A DNA stretch of 64,000 bases from positions 21,709 through 85,708 of the forward strand of contig CACEQR010000005.1 of the NCBI GenBank assembly GCA_902561765.1. The letters are read 5' to 3'. The DNA is from an uncultured Pelagibacteraceae bacterium (lineage in GTDB: Bacteria > Pseudomonadota > Alphaproteobacteria > Pelagibacterales > Pelagibacteraceae). The notes under the pieces were generated by a model, which saw only the letters and a list, made by a program, of their open reading frames with translations, was not told the DNA's origin and ran no database searches. Numbering within the stretch: the stretch's first letter is position 1; the number at the start of each line of letters is the position of its first letter. The position numbers and the translations under genes were made by a program. Below, piece by piece: positions 1-10,280 of this stretch.

Positions 1-854
1 GAGGCACTGCAGTAACTGCAATACAAATTGATGGTGTACTGCATGAATTTACTTCTATTAAAGGTGTAAGAGAGGATGTAACAGATATAGTTTTAAATGT
101 TAAATCGCTTGCTTTAAAAAGTAATTCGGAAACTGTTAATAAACTAATTCTAGATGCTAAAGGACCAGGTGAAATAAAAGCTTCAAATATTACAACATCT
201 TCTGATATTGAAATATTAAATCCTGATTTAGTAATATGTAATTTAGATGAAAACACAAATTTTCACATGGAAATGACAGTGAGTAACGGAAAAGGTTATG
301 TCCCAGCCGATATGAACAAACCTGAAGAACCACCATTAGGCCTTATTCCTATAGATTCTCTATTTAGTCCTGTAAAAAAAGTTTCTTATTCAGTAAGTAC
401 CGCTAGAGAAGGTAAAGCATTAGATTATGATAAATTAACAATGGAAGTAGAGACTAATGGATCAATATCTGCTGAGGATGCAGTAGCATATTCTGCTAGA
501 ATATTCCAAGATCAACTTGGAATGTTTGTTAATTTTGATGAACCACAAGAAGTTATTGTTAGAGAACAGCCAACAGAACCAGAATTTAATAAAAATCTAT
601 TAAGAAAAGTAGATGAACTTGAACTTTCAGTGAGATCTATGAATTGTCTTAAAAACGATAATATAATTTATATAGGTGATTTAGTGCAAAAATCTGAGGG
701 AGAAATGTTAAGAACCCCAAATTTTGGAAGAAAATCATTAAACGAAATAAAAGAAGTATTAACGGGTATGTCACTATATTTAGGAATGGAAATACCTAAT
801 TGGCCACCAGACAATATTGCAGAGTTATCAAAAAAACTTGAGGAAGCCATTTAA
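1..854 (+). CDS. rpoA: RNA polymerase alpha subunit, 3' part
   Basis: The gene enters from the left edge, reading frame from base 3, and runs to a TAA at 854, so about 283 codons of the C-terminal part are visible. RpoA dimerises to nucleate core RNA polymerase, and its C-terminal domain contacts UP elements and activators. The visible part begins in the N-terminal dimerisation/insert domain. The final ~75 residues contain the alpha-CTD signature, including [10 protein letters not shown] and [12 protein letters not shown], the helix-hairpin-helix DNA-binding unit. rplQ follows with a one-base overlap, the usual bacterial order. The start codon and upstream ribosomal genes lie outside the window. 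Confidence 0.97.
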   Translation, partial: GTAVTAIQIDGVLHEFTSIKGVREDVTDIVLNVKSLALKSNSETVNKLILDAKGPGEIKASNITTSSDIEILNPDLVICNLDENTNFHMEMTVSNGKGYVPADMNKPEEPPLGLIPIDSLFSPVKKVSYSVSTAREGKALDYDKLTMEVETNGSISAEDAVAYSARIFQDQLGMFVNFDEPQEVIVREQPTEPEFNKNLLRKVDELELSVRSMNCLKNDNIIYIGDLVQKSEGEMLRTPNFGRKSLNEIKEVLTGMSLYLGMEIPNWPPDNIAELSKKLEEAI

Positions 855-1300
855 TGAGACATAAAATTGGTTATAAAAAACTAAACAGAACTTCTGAACA
901 CAGAAAAGCATTAATTAAAAATATGCTTAATTCTTTGGTGAAATATGAACAAATTACTACTACATTGCCTAAAGCAAAAGTTTTAAAACCAGAAGCGGAT
1001 AAATTAATTACTCTTGGAAAAAAAGATTCACTTCAAAATACAAGGGCATTAATTTCAAAACTTCAAGATGAGGGATCAGCAAGCAAAATTCGTAAAACGT
1101 TATCTAAAAGATATCAAAATAGAAAAGGTGGATACACAAGAATTATAAAGGCAGGCTTTAGATATGGTGATAATGCTCCAATGGCAGTAATTGAATTTGT
1201 TGATAGAGATGTTGAAGCTAAAAAAGTAGATAAAAAGAAATTAGAAAAATCCAAAACACCTGAAAAAAAAATAGAAACACCTAAAGAAGCTACAGCTTAA
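854..1300 (+). CDS. rplQ: 50S ribosomal protein L17
   Basis: Encodes a 148-residue L17, a large-subunit protein near the exit tunnel. The N-terminus [17 protein letters not shown] and the following [27 protein letters not shown] segment are the classic L17 start. The conserved fold ends near residue 120 ([18 protein letters not shown]). The last ~28 residues are a lysine/glutamate-rich low-complexity tail, longer than in E. coli L17 but typical of alphaproteobacteria. The ATG overlaps the rpoA stop (TAATG type), so the two are translationally coupled. Confidence 0.97.
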   Translation: MRHKIGYKKLNRTSEHRKALIKNMLNSLVKYEQITTTLPKAKVLKPEADKLITLGKKDSLQNTRALISKLQDEGSASKIRKTLSKRYQNRKGGYTRIIKAGFRYGDNAPMAVIEFVDRDVEAKKVDKKKLEKSKTPEKKIETPKEATA

Positions 1301-1311
1301 TACAATACATT

Positions 1312-2217
1312 ATGAAAAAGTTGATTAACGTAGATAATACGTTTTCAGGTATGCGTATTGATAGATTTTTAAGAAAATACTTTGTATCTATTCCTCAAAG
1401 TTTAATAGAAAAAAATTTAAGAAATGGAAAAATTAAGCTTAATAAAAAAAGAGTTAAAAGTTCTAATAAAGTTAAAAATAATGACATTATAGAACTACAT
1501 AATTTTGAATATAAAAAAGATGAATTAGTTAAAAAAAAAATTTTTGTACCATCAAATACAATTATCAAAGAAAATGAAAATTTTATAATTGAAAATAATG
1601 ATGATTTTGTAGTTATAAATAAACAATCTGGTATTTCAGTTCAGGGAGGAACAAAATCAAAAAAAAACCTTATTGATATATTTTCAAAAAGTGAAATATT
1701 TAAAGATGATAAGCCTTATTCAGTTCATAGATTAGATAAAGAAACATCCGGTGTATTCCTGATAGCAAAAAATAGATCTACGGCACAATTATTAACATCT
1801 CTTTTTAGATTAAGAAAAGTTTATAAAACATATATTGCAATATGTAGAGGTGAACTAGATATTGAAGATAAAGGCATATTTAAAAATAACCTAATCAGAT
1901 ACGACAATGATAAAAAAATTATAGAAAAAGCCGAAACAAACTATGAAATATTAGATAAGAATAATAATTCAACATTTATACAGTTAAATCCAATTACCGG
2001 GAGGAAACATCAACTGAGAAAACAATTATATAATTTAGGACATTCTATAATTGGTGATAAAAAATATAATTCATTTAAGAATCAAAAAAATAATAAAAAC
2101 CTTATGCTTCATTCTTATGAAATTAAATTTAAAATCAAAGATAAAAAATATACTTTTAGAGCAATACCTCCACAATATTTCAGAAATATGTTAAATATTA
2201 AAAGACTTAACTTTTAA
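1312..2217 (+). CDS. rluC: RluC/RluD-family 23S rRNA pseudouridine synthase
   Basis: A 301-residue RNA pseudouridine synthase. Residues ~1-65 form an S4 RNA-binding domain ([12 protein letters not shown]). The catalytic motif HRLDKETSG lies at 139-147 with the nucleophilic Asp142, and [14 protein letters not shown] is the conserved downstream motif II/III region. Family members isomerise uridines in 23S rRNA helices 35 and 39 (RluC) or 69 (RluD). RluC is preferred by length and N-terminal S4 domain, but the exact target cannot be read from sequence. It lies 11 bp after rplQ on the same strand. Its 3' end overlaps the convergent lipB by 11 bp. Confidence 0.88.
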   Translation: MKKLINVDNTFSGMRIDRFLRKYFVSIPQSLIEKNLRNGKIKLNKKRVKSSNKVKNNDIIELHNFEYKKDELVKKKIFVPSNTIIKENENFIIENNDDFVVINKQSGISVQGGTKSKKNLIDIFSKSEIFKDDKPYSVHRLDKETSGVFLIAKNRSTAQLLTSLFRLRKVYKTYIAICRGELDIEDKGIFKNNLIRYDNDKKIIEKAETNYEILDKNNNSTFIQLNPITGRKHQLRKQLYNLGHSIIGDKKYNSFKNQKNNKNLMLHSYEIKFKIKDKKYTFRAIPPQYFRNMLNIKRLNF

Positions 2218-2830
2218 TATTAAGTAAAAAATTTTTTATTAAATTATTTTCAATATTTTTGTAATTCTGTTTTTTTATTTTATTTAAATTTGTTACTCCT
2301 CTATCAGTAATTCCACAGGGTATTATCTTTTTATACACATCAAGATTATTTGATATATTTAATGCAAATCCATGATAAGCGATCCATTTTTTTACCTTTA
2401 TTCCAATAGCTGCGATTTTATTTATTTTTCCAGACTTTTGTTCATGCCAAATTCCAATATTCTTCCTATCTGCGAAACTGTCAATATTGTAATCTTTAAG
2501 AGTATCTATAATAGTTTTCTCAATTGCAGTTATTAATTTTTTTATATTTTTTCCTCTTTTGTTTAAATCTATAACAAAATAAAAAATTAGTTGACCCGGC
2601 CCATGGTGGGTTATTTTACCTCCTCTATTAGTTTTGATAATGTTTATAGATTTATCTAAAATATCATTATTATTGAAACTAGTCCCAGCTGTATACACAT
2701 CTTCGTGCTCTAATATCCATATTAGTTCATTACTCTTATTTTTTTTGATTTGCTCTAATATGTCCTCCAACTTATTTATAGCAAATTCATATTTTATTGG
2801 TTTTACTGACTTTTTGATCTTTATTGTCAT
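2207..2830 (-). CDS. lipB: octanoyl-[ACP]:protein octanoyltransferase
   Basis: LipB moves octanoate from acyl carrier protein to lipoyl-domain lysines, the first step of de novo lipoylation of PDH, OGDH and the glycine cleavage H protein. The 207-residue protein has the signature [13 protein letters not shown] (residues ~69-81), the catalytic Lys138 in KIAAIGIKV, and the nucleophile Cys172 in [14 protein letters not shown]. The length fits the family (~210). It is monocistronic and convergent with the pseudouridine synthase, with its own short upstream gap before the divergent mgtE. Confidence 0.95.
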   Translation of the reverse strand: MTIKIKKSVKPIKYEFAINKLEDILEQIKKNKSNELIWILEHEDVYTAGTSFNNNDILDKSINIIKTNRGGKITHHGPGQLIFYFVIDLNKRGKNIKKLITAIEKTIIDTLKDYNIDSFADRKNIGIWHEQKSGKINKIAAIGIKVKKWIAYHGFALNISNNLDVYKKIIPCGITDRGVTNLNKIKKQNYKNIENNLIKNFLLNIKS

Positions 2831-2891
2831 TATAAATTTGTATTATTTTTATTTTATATTAATAGTGCCAACTAAATTATAGGTAAATTTT

Positions 2892-4265
2892 ATGACGATA
2901 GTAAAAAAAATTAAAGATAAAAAAGTTAACTTTGAATTTAATAAGGAATTTATTAAAGTTGTCACAGATAAAATTTCCTCAAATGATGCTGAATTTATAA
3001 CAAATTCATTTAATGACATGCATCCAGCAGATGCAGCAGATATTATCGAACATTTAAGTCAAAACGATAGAGAAAATTTAATTAAATTAAATAATTTTAA
3101 AGTTGATCCTGAAGTTTTTATCGAGCTGAACGAGTCAATTCAGTCTGAGATTATTACTTATCTATCCTCTGACTCAATCGTAAATATATTAAAAAATTTA
3201 GAGTCAGATGATGCTATTAAAATTTTGGAAAATGTTGAGGAAAAAGATAAAAATATTATTCTTAGTTCTTTACCCCCAAAAGATAGATTTGCTCTACTTG
3301 AAAGTTTAAGTTATCCAGAAGACTCAGCTGCTCGAATAATGCAACGTGAGTTTACAGCGATACCAAGTAATTGGTCTGTTGGTCAAACAATAGATTATCT
3401 AAGAGAAAATAAAGACTTACCAGAAGAATTTCTTGAAATATTTATTGTTGATCAAGAATTCAAACCAATAGGTACAGTTCCTTCATCAAGAGTATTAAGA
3501 ACGCCAAGAGATAATAAAATGATGTCAATTATGGCCGAGTCTCAAACACTAATACCAGTGGATATGGATAAGGAAGAAGTAGGTAATTTGTTTGAAAATT
3601 ACAATTTAAGTTCTGCTGCCGTTGTAGATAAATCAGAGAAGTTAGTTGGAATGATTACTTATGATGATGTATTAACAGTATTAAAAGAAGAAGCTGAGGA
3701 AGATGCTCTTAGATTAGCCGGTGTAGGAGATGAAGAAATTACAGATGGTGTAATTACAAAAACAAAAAGAAGATTTAATTGGTTATTATTAAATTTGTTT
3801 ACTGCTTTTCTTGCTACTTACTGTATTAGTTTGTTTGGTGCCACAATAGAGCAAATGGTTGTATTAGCTTTTTTAATGCCAATTGTTGCATCAATGGGAG
3901 GAAATGCTGGAATGCAAACTTTAGCTGTAACAGTAAGATCTTTAGCAACACAAGACTTGACCAAAAATAATTTTACAAACAATATTATTAAAGAATTTAA
4001 TATTGGTGTGTTAAATGGAATTATATTTGCAATAATAAGTTCTATAATTGTTTATTTATGGTTCAATGATTCACAACTCGCTTTAATAATTTCAATTTCA
4101 ATGGTTCTAACTATGATAGTTGCAGGACTGTTCGGAATATTAATCCCTGTAACATTAAAAAAAATGAATATTGATCCAGCTATATCATCCAGTGTTTTTG
4201 TAACAACTATAACAGATGTAATTGGATTTGTTTCTTTTTTAGGAGTTGGTGCTTATTTTTTATAA
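2892..4265 (+). CDS. mgtE: MgtE-family magnesium transporter
   Basis: A 457-residue inner-membrane Mg2+ channel/transporter. The architecture is complete: an N-terminal MgtE_N superhelical domain (~30-135, with DMHPADAADIIEHL), two CBS domains (~140-265, ending AAVVDKSEKLVGMITYDDVL) and a five-helix membrane domain from ~295. The membrane domain contains the pore signature PIVASMGGNAGMQTLAV. In the family the N and CBS domains bind Mg2+ and gate the pore, so activity is regulated by cytosolic Mg2+. It ends one base before the convergent panC. Confidence 0.95.
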   Translation: MTIVKKIKDKKVNFEFNKEFIKVVTDKISSNDAEFITNSFNDMHPADAADIIEHLSQNDRENLIKLNNFKVDPEVFIELNESIQSEIITYLSSDSIVNILKNLESDDAIKILENVEEKDKNIILSSLPPKDRFALLESLSYPEDSAARIMQREFTAIPSNWSVGQTIDYLRENKDLPEEFLEIFIVDQEFKPIGTVPSSRVLRTPRDNKMMSIMAESQTLIPVDMDKEEVGNLFENYNLSSAAVVDKSEKLVGMITYDDVLTVLKEEAEEDALRLAGVGDEEITDGVITKTKRRFNWLLLNLFTAFLATYCISLFGATIEQMVVLAFLMPIVASMGGNAGMQTLAVTVRSLATQDLTKNNFTNNIIKEFNIGVLNGIIFAIISSIIVYLWFNDSQLALIISISMVLTMIVAGLFGILIPVTLKKMNIDPAISSSVFVTTITDVIGFVSFLGVGAYFL

Positions 4266-5078
4266 TTAAAAGTTATCAATTAATCTTACATTATTTATAT
4301 AGTACGCAACAAAAAGTCTAAACTTATTTTTAAAATTATTAAGTTTAAGACTCTTTTCATCTCTGAATTCCAAATAATCTATTTTTATATCAAATTTATT
4401 CTCAAGCTCTTTTTTATAATCAGATAGGAGTAAATTAAATTTTGATGAGTTTAATTTTGATCTAAGTTTTATTTTATTAAGTATTTTGGCAATATCAGAG
4501 GCTTTTTTAAGAGATTTTTTATTAAGTAATTTATTCCTTGTAGATAATGCAATTTTGTCAGATGTTCTTATTGTTGGACATGAATTTATTCGTACATCAA
4601 ATTTTTTTGATAAAAATTTTCTTATTAAATATAATTGTTGGTAGTCTTTTTCACCCATAAATATATCTTTTGATCTAACAATAGACATCAATCTATTCAT
4701 CACATTAAGCACTCCTTCAAAATGACCTTTTCTAAATTTTGCACATAATATTTTATCTTTTTTACTTAAAACAAATTTTCTAGTTTTAAATTTATAAATA
4801 TCTTTGGTTGAGGGTAGGAATAAATAGTTTACGTTTAATTTTTTTAAAGAGATGATATCTTTTTTAATATTCCTAGGATATTTCCTAAAGTCTATTTTCT
4901 TGTTAAATTGAGTTGGATTAACATAAATACTTACAATAGTCTTACTTTTTTTCTTTTGTGAAGCTTTTATTAAAGATATGTGACCCTTATGTATTCCACC
5001 CATAGTTGGCACAAATCCGACATTTTTGTAGTTTTTAATTTCTTTATTTAAATCAAAAATACTTGTAATTATTTTCAT
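4266..5078 (-). CDS. panC: pantothenate synthetase
   Basis: Condenses pantoate and beta-alanine with ATP to give pantothenate, the coenzyme A precursor. The 270-residue sequence has the nucleotidyltransferase HxGH-type motif PTMGGIHKGH (24-33; usually PTMGALHEGH), then the GEKDYQQL ATP/pantoate region and the KMSKS-like ALSTRN loop. The protein is near the short end of the family (~280). No panB or panD is adjacent. It is divergent from galU with a 34-bp AT-rich spacer carrying two TTATAAATA repeats. Confidence 0.93.
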   Translation of the reverse strand: MKIITSIFDLNKEIKNYKNVGFVPTMGGIHKGHISLIKASQKKKSKTIVSIYVNPTQFNKKIDFRKYPRNIKKDIISLKKLNVNYLFLPSTKDIYKFKTRKFVLSKKDKILCAKFRKGHFEGVLNVMNRLMSIVRSKDIFMGEKDYQQLYLIRKFLSKKFDVRINSCPTIRTSDKIALSTRNKLLNKKSLKKASDIAKILNKIKLRSKLNSSKFNLLLSDYKKELENKFDIKIDYLEFRDEKSLKLNNFKNKFRLFVAYYINNVRLIDNF

Positions 5079-5112
5079 TTTATAAATATATGTTTATAAA
5101 TAAATTATCTAA

Positions 5113-5928
5113 ATGATTAAACAAGCTATTATTCCACTTGCAGGTTTGGGTACAAGACTCTTACCTTTAACAAGTGTTTTCGCTAAAGAGCTACTACCGA
5201 TAAATGGTAAACCAGGAATTGAATATATACTTGATGAATGTATAGAGGCTGGTATTACTGAAATAATTTTTATTATTTCAAAAAAAAAAGAGATGATAAA
5301 AAAATATTTTTATAATGATAATTTTTATAAATCTCTAATAAAAAAGAAAAAAGACCCAAGAATTATTGAAGAATATAAAAAAATTTTAAAATATAAAAAA
5401 AAAATTAAATTTGTTTATCAAAACAAGCCTTTAGGAACAGGAGACGCTGTTCTCAAGACAAGAAAATTTATTAAAAATAGTTTTTTTTTAATGCTTCTTC
5501 CAGATGATTTAATAATGAAAAAGAACTGTTCAATAGATATGATTAAATTACATAAAAAACATAAAGCCTCAGTTATGGCAAGTATGACAGTAAAAAAAAA
5601 TAATGTAAATCGTTGGGGTATATATTCTGTTGCTTCAAAACTAGATAAGAGAAATTTTATAATTTCTGATGTAATAGAAAAACCTACAGTTAAAGGAGCA
5701 CCATCCAAAAATGCTGTAATCGGTCGATATATATTAAGTAGAGATATATTCAAAATTCTTAAAAAACAAAAAAAAGGAAAAGGTGGAGAAATTCATATTA
5801 CAGATTCAATTAAAACCATGATTGACAATAATTCAAAATTTATTGGCCATAAATTTTCAGGAAAGTATTTAGATTGTGGTTCTATGGAAGGTTATATAAA
5901 ATCAACTCTAGAGATCGCTAAATTATGA
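5113..5928 (+). CDS. galU: UTP-glucose-1-phosphate uridylyltransferase
   Basis: Makes UDP-glucose from UTP and glucose-1-phosphate. The 271-residue protein opens with the nucleotidyltransferase motif GLGTRLLPLT (11-20) followed by AKELLPI with the catalytic Lys25. QNKPLGTGDAVL and the IEKP(T) segment are typical of bacterial GalU. It overlaps the ugd start by four bases (ATGA), so UDP-glucose production and its oxidation to UDP-glucuronate are coupled, probably feeding surface polysaccharide. Confidence 0.95.
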   Translation: MIKQAIIPLAGLGTRLLPLTSVFAKELLPINGKPGIEYILDECIEAGITEIIFIISKKKEMIKKYFYNDNFYKSLIKKKKDPRIIEEYKKILKYKKKIKFVYQNKPLGTGDAVLKTRKFIKNSFFLMLLPDDLIMKKNCSIDMIKLHKKHKASVMASMTVKKNNVNRWGIYSVASKLDKRNFIISDVIEKPTVKGAPSKNAVIGRYILSRDIFKILKKQKKGKGGEIHITDSIKTMIDNNSKFIGHKFSGKYLDCGSMEGYIKSTLEIAKL

Positions 5929-7220
5929 AAATTTGTATTATTGGGTCTGGCTACGTAGGTTTGGTCAGTGGAACATGCTTTTCAGAATTAGGAAACAAGG
6001 TCATTTGTGTAGACAATAATAAACAAAAAATCGAAAATCTTAAAAAGGGAATAATTCCAATATACGAACCTGGATTACAGGAACTAATATTAAGAAATAT
6101 AAAACAAAAGAGACTCAATTTCTCTACAGACGTTAGTTCGTCAATAAAAAATTCAGACATTATATTTATTTGTGTAGGCACTCCAACAATCAAAAACTCT
6201 AATAAAGCTAACTTAAAATATGTTTATAAAGTTGTCACTGATATAAAAAAAAATTTAAATAAATATAAAATTATTGTTACAAAATCTACTGTTCCAGTTA
6301 CAACTGGTGATCAAATAGAAAAAATATTAACTTCAAAAAAAAATAAAATTAAATTCGACGTTATTTCAAATCCTGAATTTTTAAGAGAAGGTGAAGCAAT
6401 CAGAGATTTTATGTATCCTGATAGAGTGGTAATTGGCACCAACAGCAAAAAAGCGAATAATATCATGAAAAATCTTTATTTTCCTTTAATTAAAAAAACA
6501 AACAGATATTTTTATACTTCTAGAAGAGCTGCTGAATTAATTAAATATGCCTCAAATGCATTCTTAGCTACAAAAATTTCGTTTATTAATGAAATTTCTA
6601 ATCTATGTGAAAATACAAATATAGATGTAAAAGAAATATCTTCTGGAATTGGATTGGACAATAGAATAGGTGATAGATTTTTAAGAGCTGGACCTGGATA
6701 TGGTGGATCTTGTTTTCCAAAAGATACAAGAGCTTTGGTTGCAACTTCTAGCCAATTTAAAACTAATCTTTCAATAGTTAAAAGTGTGATAAATTCAAAT
6801 AAATCAAGATATAAAATTTTAATAAGTAAAATAAATAAAATTATGAAAAATAAACTTAAAAGTAAAAATATTACTTTTTTAGGAGTAACTTTTAAACCAG
6901 GCACAGATGATATGAGAGAGGCTGCTTCTTTAAAACTAATACCTTACCTGATAAGCAAGGGTTGTAATGTTTCGTATTATGAACCTACAGGTATAAAAGA
7001 TAATTTTAATAATGATAAAGTAAAATATATAAATAATACAAAAGAAGCCTGCAAGAAAGCTGATCTAATTATAATTCACACAGAATGGAATGAATTTAAA
7101 CAGTTAAATCTAAAAAAAATTAGTAATAAAAAAAATTATAAAATTTATGATTTAAGAAATTTATATTCTCCAGTTAAAATGAAAAAAAATAAAATTAATT
7201 ATTTTAGTATAGGTAGATAG
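5925..7220 (+). CDS. ugd: UDP-glucose 6-dehydrogenase
   Basis: Oxidises UDP-glucose to UDP-glucuronate with two NAD+. The 431-residue protein has an N-terminal Rossmann motif GSGYVGLVSG (7-16), the NPEFLREGEA substrate segment (~149-158) and the catalytic Cys263 in YGGSCFPKD. A C-terminal UDP-binding Rossmann domain follows (GVTFKPGTDDMREA). All key residues are present. It forms a two-gene operon with galU and stops one base before the convergent RidA gene. Confidence 0.96.
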   Translation: MKICIIGSGYVGLVSGTCFSELGNKVICVDNNKQKIENLKKGIIPIYEPGLQELILRNIKQKRLNFSTDVSSSIKNSDIIFICVGTPTIKNSNKANLKYVYKVVTDIKKNLNKYKIIVTKSTVPVTTGDQIEKILTSKKNKIKFDVISNPEFLREGEAIRDFMYPDRVVIGTNSKKANNIMKNLYFPLIKKTNRYFYTSRRAAELIKYASNAFLATKISFINEISNLCENTNIDVKEISSGIGLDNRIGDRFLRAGPGYGGSCFPKDTRALVATSSQFKTNLSIVKSVINSNKSRYKILISKINKIMKNKLKSKNITFLGVTFKPGTDDMREAASLKLIPYLISKGCNVSYYEPTGIKDNFNNDKVKYINNTKEACKKADLIIIHTEWNEFKQLNLKKISNKKNYKIYDLRNLYSPVKMKKNKINYFSIGR

Positions 7221-7682
7221 TTATTTAATCTCAAATATAGCATCAACTTCAACAGCAACACCTAACGGCAAACTATTTGTGCTAACAGCAGCTCGTGTAT
7301 GGGTTCCATTTTCACCAAAAATATTTTTGATTAAATCTGAAGCACCATTAATTACTTTAGGTTGTTCAATAAAGTCTTCTGAAGAGTTAACAAATCCTGT
7401 TAATTTTACACATGATTTTATTTTTGATAAATCTTCACCACAAGCTTTTTTAGCCTGAGAAATAATACTTAATGCACATCTCTCAGCAGCTTTGTAAGCT
7501 TGATTTGTGTCTAAATCTATTCCAACTTTTCCTTTAATTAATTTTCCTTCAGCATCAATAGATATTTGACCTGAAATAAAAAGCAAATTACCAGAGATTT
7601 TAGTTGCAACATATGATCCAACCGGGTCAGTAGCTTTTGGCAGAGTAATACCCATTTCACTTAATTTTTTATCAATATTCAT
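7221..7682 (-). CDS. RidA-family protein (imine/enamine deaminase-like)
   Basis: A 153-residue member of the RidA/YjgF/UK114 superfamily. These small trimeric proteins hydrolyse reactive 2-aminoacrylate-type enamines released by PLP enzymes, or are orphan relatives. LFISGQI, the central Cys/Ala-rich helix and THTRAAVSTNSLPLGVAVEVDAI near the C-terminus match the family. The Arg of TRAAVS corresponds to the carboxylate-binding arginine of active RidA. The length and N-terminal extension point to the YjgH/YoaB-like side rather than archetypal RidA, so substrate use is uncertain. Its ATG overlaps the topA stop region by one base, so it is co-transcribed with topA. Confidence 0.85.
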   Translation of the reverse strand: MNIDKKLSEMGITLPKATDPVGSYVATKISGNLLFISGQISIDAEGKLIKGKVGIDLDTNQAYKAAERCALSIISQAKKACGEDLSKIKSCVKLTGFVNSSEDFIEQPKVINGASDLIKNIFGENGTHTRAAVSTNSLPLGVAVEVDAIFEIK

Positions 7683-10243
7683 TATTTACCCTTTTTTTTC
7701 TTTTTATTTTTATCGTACTCTTTTCTTTTCTCAATTAAAATAAGTGCCTCTTCCATTGTTAATTCAATTGGGTCTTTCTCCTCAGGAATTGTAGCATTTA
7801 ATGATTTATATTTAATATACGGCCCATATTGACCTTTCATTATTCTTACTGGTTTTTTATCTTCTGGGTGTTCTCCAAGATCTTTAATTAGTGAAGATGA
7901 AATTCTACCAGGTTTTGCCTCAGCAATTAATGTAACAGCTCTATTTAATCCAATGCTAAATATTTCTTCTACGTTCTCTAAACGAGCAGATTTATTCTCA
8001 CATTTTAAATAAGGACCAAATCTACCAACATTGACTGTTATATCTTTATCATTTTCAGGATTTTTACCTAAGCTTAGTGGCAATGAGCACAAATATTTTG
8101 CTCTCTCTAAATCTATACTTTTTATATCAATCCCTTTTGGTATTGAGACATTTTTCATGTTATTTTCTTCTTTTTTCAATTTTCTTTTTTTCTTTTTTAC
8201 TTCCTCTTCATCTTTTTCTTTTTCGTATTGCAAATAAGGGCCAAATCTTCCATTTTTTAAATATATATCTTTACCTAGATCATTTTGACCAATTAGCTTT
8301 GGCTCTGCTAATATTAATTGCTGAGCAGCCTTAGATTTAGATAGAGGTCTGGTAAATTTACAATCTGGATAATTTGAGCATCCAATAAATGCACCACCTC
8401 TGAAACTATTTTTTAAGCTTAATTGGCCACTATCACAAAGCTTACATTTTCTATTTATATTTCCATCTTTATCTACTTCAAAAATTAATGATCCCAGACT
8501 TTCATTAAGCAAGTCTAGAACTTCTCTTGTTCGTTTTTCCTTAACATCTGTTACATTTAAATTAAAATCTCTCCAAAATTCCTCTAAAACCTTAATCCAA
8601 TTCTCTTTACCTGAGGTTATGTCATCTAATTGATCTTCTAATTTCGCAGTAAAATCATAATCCACATATTTTGAAAATAATTTTTCTAAAAACGCGGATA
8701 GCAATTTTCCCCTATCTGTTGGAAAAAATCTTTTATTTTCTATATCAGCATATCCTCTGTTTGAAATAACAGAGATGATACTCGCATATGTAGATGGTCT
8801 ACCAATTCCTAATTCTTCAAGTTTTTTAACAAGACTAGCTTCAGAATATCTTGGAGGAGGTTGTGTAAAGTGTTGTTCATCACTAAAATCTTTATAGGAT
8901 ACTTCTCCTTTTCTTACATCTGGTAAAATATTTTCCTCCTCATCTTTATTTCCATCTAATTTTGAAACTTTTAAAAAACCATCAAATTTTAAAGTAGAGC
9001 CACTTGTCTTAAAAATATTTTTTTCATCATCAGATGAGATAGTAATAGTTTTTCTGTCAAATTTTGCAGATTCCATTTGTGAGGAGAGGGATCTTGACCA
9101 AATTAAATTATACAATTTATATTGATCTGTACTTAGATATTTTTTCATATCATCTGGAACTCTACTTATTTCTGTTGGCCTAATTGCTTCATGGGCTTCT
9201 TGAGCATTTTTTGCTTTTTTTCCTGAATAATTTAATGGTGATGGTGGCAAATAATCATTTCCGAAGTTCTGAGCAATAAAATCTCTAAATGAGTTAATAG
9301 CATCCTTTGAAATATTTGTTCCGTCCGTTCTCATATATGTAATTAAACCAACAGTTTCACCATCTATATCGATACCTTGATATAATCTTTGTGCAATTTG
9401 CATTGTTCTTGATGCCCCAAACCCTAATTTACTAGATGAGGTTTGTTGTAAAGTTGAAGTAGTAAATGGACCAGATGGGTTTCGAGTGTATGTTTTAGAA
9501 GTTATATCAGAAATTTTATATTTTTTATTTTTTATTAAATCTACTCCAGCGTTAATTTCCACTTTGTTTTTAAATGAAAACTTATCAATCTTTTTTTCAT
9601 CAAGCTGATTAATATTTGTATTTATTATTAAATTATCTTCTGTAAAAAAATTTACATTTAGTGTCCAAAATTCTTTAGGTTGAAATACCTCTATTTCATG
9701 CTCTCTCTCAGTAAGCAATCTAAGTGCTACAGACTGAACTCTTCCTGCAGACTTTGATCCAGGTAGCTTTGTCCATAAAATAGGCGATATATTAAAACCT
9801 ACTAGATAATCTAAAGCACGTCTTGCCATGTAAGCATCAACCAGTTCATTCTCAATATTTCTAGGATTAACTATTCCATTTGTTACAGCCTTTTTAGTGA
9901 TCTCGTTGAAGACTACTCTTTCAACTTTTTTGTCTTTCAGTATTTTTTTTTCATCTAAAAATTCTTTTACATGCCAAGCGATTGCTTCACCTTCACGATC
10001 GGGATCGGTAGCAAGAATAATTTTGTCTGAATTTTTAGCTGTATCAGTGATTTCTTTTAAATATTTTTTAGAAAAACTATCAACTTCCCAAATCATTTTA
10101 AATGAATTCTCTGGATCAACGGAACCATTTTTTGATGGTAAATCTCTAATGTGACCATAGCTAGCTAATACTGTGTAATCTGCACCAAGATATTTATTTA
10201 TTGTTTTAGCTTTTGCAGGACTTTCAACAATTACAAGATTCAT
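7682..10243 (-). CDS. topA: DNA topoisomerase I (type IA)
   Basis: Relaxes negative supercoils through a transient 5'-phosphotyrosine. The 853-residue protein has an N-terminal Toprim domain (LVIVESPAKAKTI; acidic triad region ATDPDREGEA at 78-87). The active-site Tyr303 sits in GLITYMRTDGT. The type IA core is followed by a single Cys4 zinc ribbon (CKLCDSG ... CSNYPDC, ~600-630). The tail carries three GxxGPYxxY topoisomerase C-terminal repeats (RFGPYLQYE, RFGPYLKCE, QYGPYIKYK). This one-zinc-finger plus repeat tail is the alphaproteobacterial form. It lies between plsY upstream and the RidA gene downstream. Confidence 0.97.
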   Translation of the reverse strand: MNLVIVESPAKAKTINKYLGADYTVLASYGHIRDLPSKNGSVDPENSFKMIWEVDSFSKKYLKEITDTAKNSDKIILATDPDREGEAIAWHVKEFLDEKKILKDKKVERVVFNEITKKAVTNGIVNPRNIENELVDAYMARRALDYLVGFNISPILWTKLPGSKSAGRVQSVALRLLTEREHEIEVFQPKEFWTLNVNFFTEDNLIINTNINQLDEKKIDKFSFKNKVEINAGVDLIKNKKYKISDITSKTYTRNPSGPFTTSTLQQTSSSKLGFGASRTMQIAQRLYQGIDIDGETVGLITYMRTDGTNISKDAINSFRDFIAQNFGNDYLPPSPLNYSGKKAKNAQEAHEAIRPTEISRVPDDMKKYLSTDQYKLYNLIWSRSLSSQMESAKFDRKTITISSDDEKNIFKTSGSTLKFDGFLKVSKLDGNKDEEENILPDVRKGEVSYKDFSDEQHFTQPPPRYSEASLVKKLEELGIGRPSTYASIISVISNRGYADIENKRFFPTDRGKLLSAFLEKLFSKYVDYDFTAKLEDQLDDITSGKENWIKVLEEFWRDFNLNVTDVKEKRTREVLDLLNESLGSLIFEVDKDGNINRKCKLCDSGQLSLKNSFRGGAFIGCSNYPDCKFTRPLSKSKAAQQLILAEPKLIGQNDLGKDIYLKNGRFGPYLQYEKEKDEEEVKKKKRKLKKEENNMKNVSIPKGIDIKSIDLERAKYLCSLPLSLGKNPENDKDITVNVGRFGPYLKCENKSARLENVEEIFSIGLNRAVTLIAEAKPGRISSSLIKDLGEHPEDKKPVRIMKGQYGPYIKYKSLNATIPEEKDPIELTMEEALILIEKRKEYDKNKKKKKGK

Positions 10244-10280
10244 AATTGTTGAAACTACTTATAACTACTAAACTGTCAAA

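Noticed and set aside
5079..5112. TTATAAATA repeats in the panC-galU gap as a CRISPR-like or regulatory repeat
   Set aside because: Only two nine-base copies in a very AT-rich gap; chance is sufficient.
3490..9700. Numerous antisense ORFs inside topA, ugd, galU and similar genes
   Set aside because: They mirror strong coding frames on the other strand, lack ribosome sites and have no recognisable domains. The A/T codon bias makes such shadow frames common.
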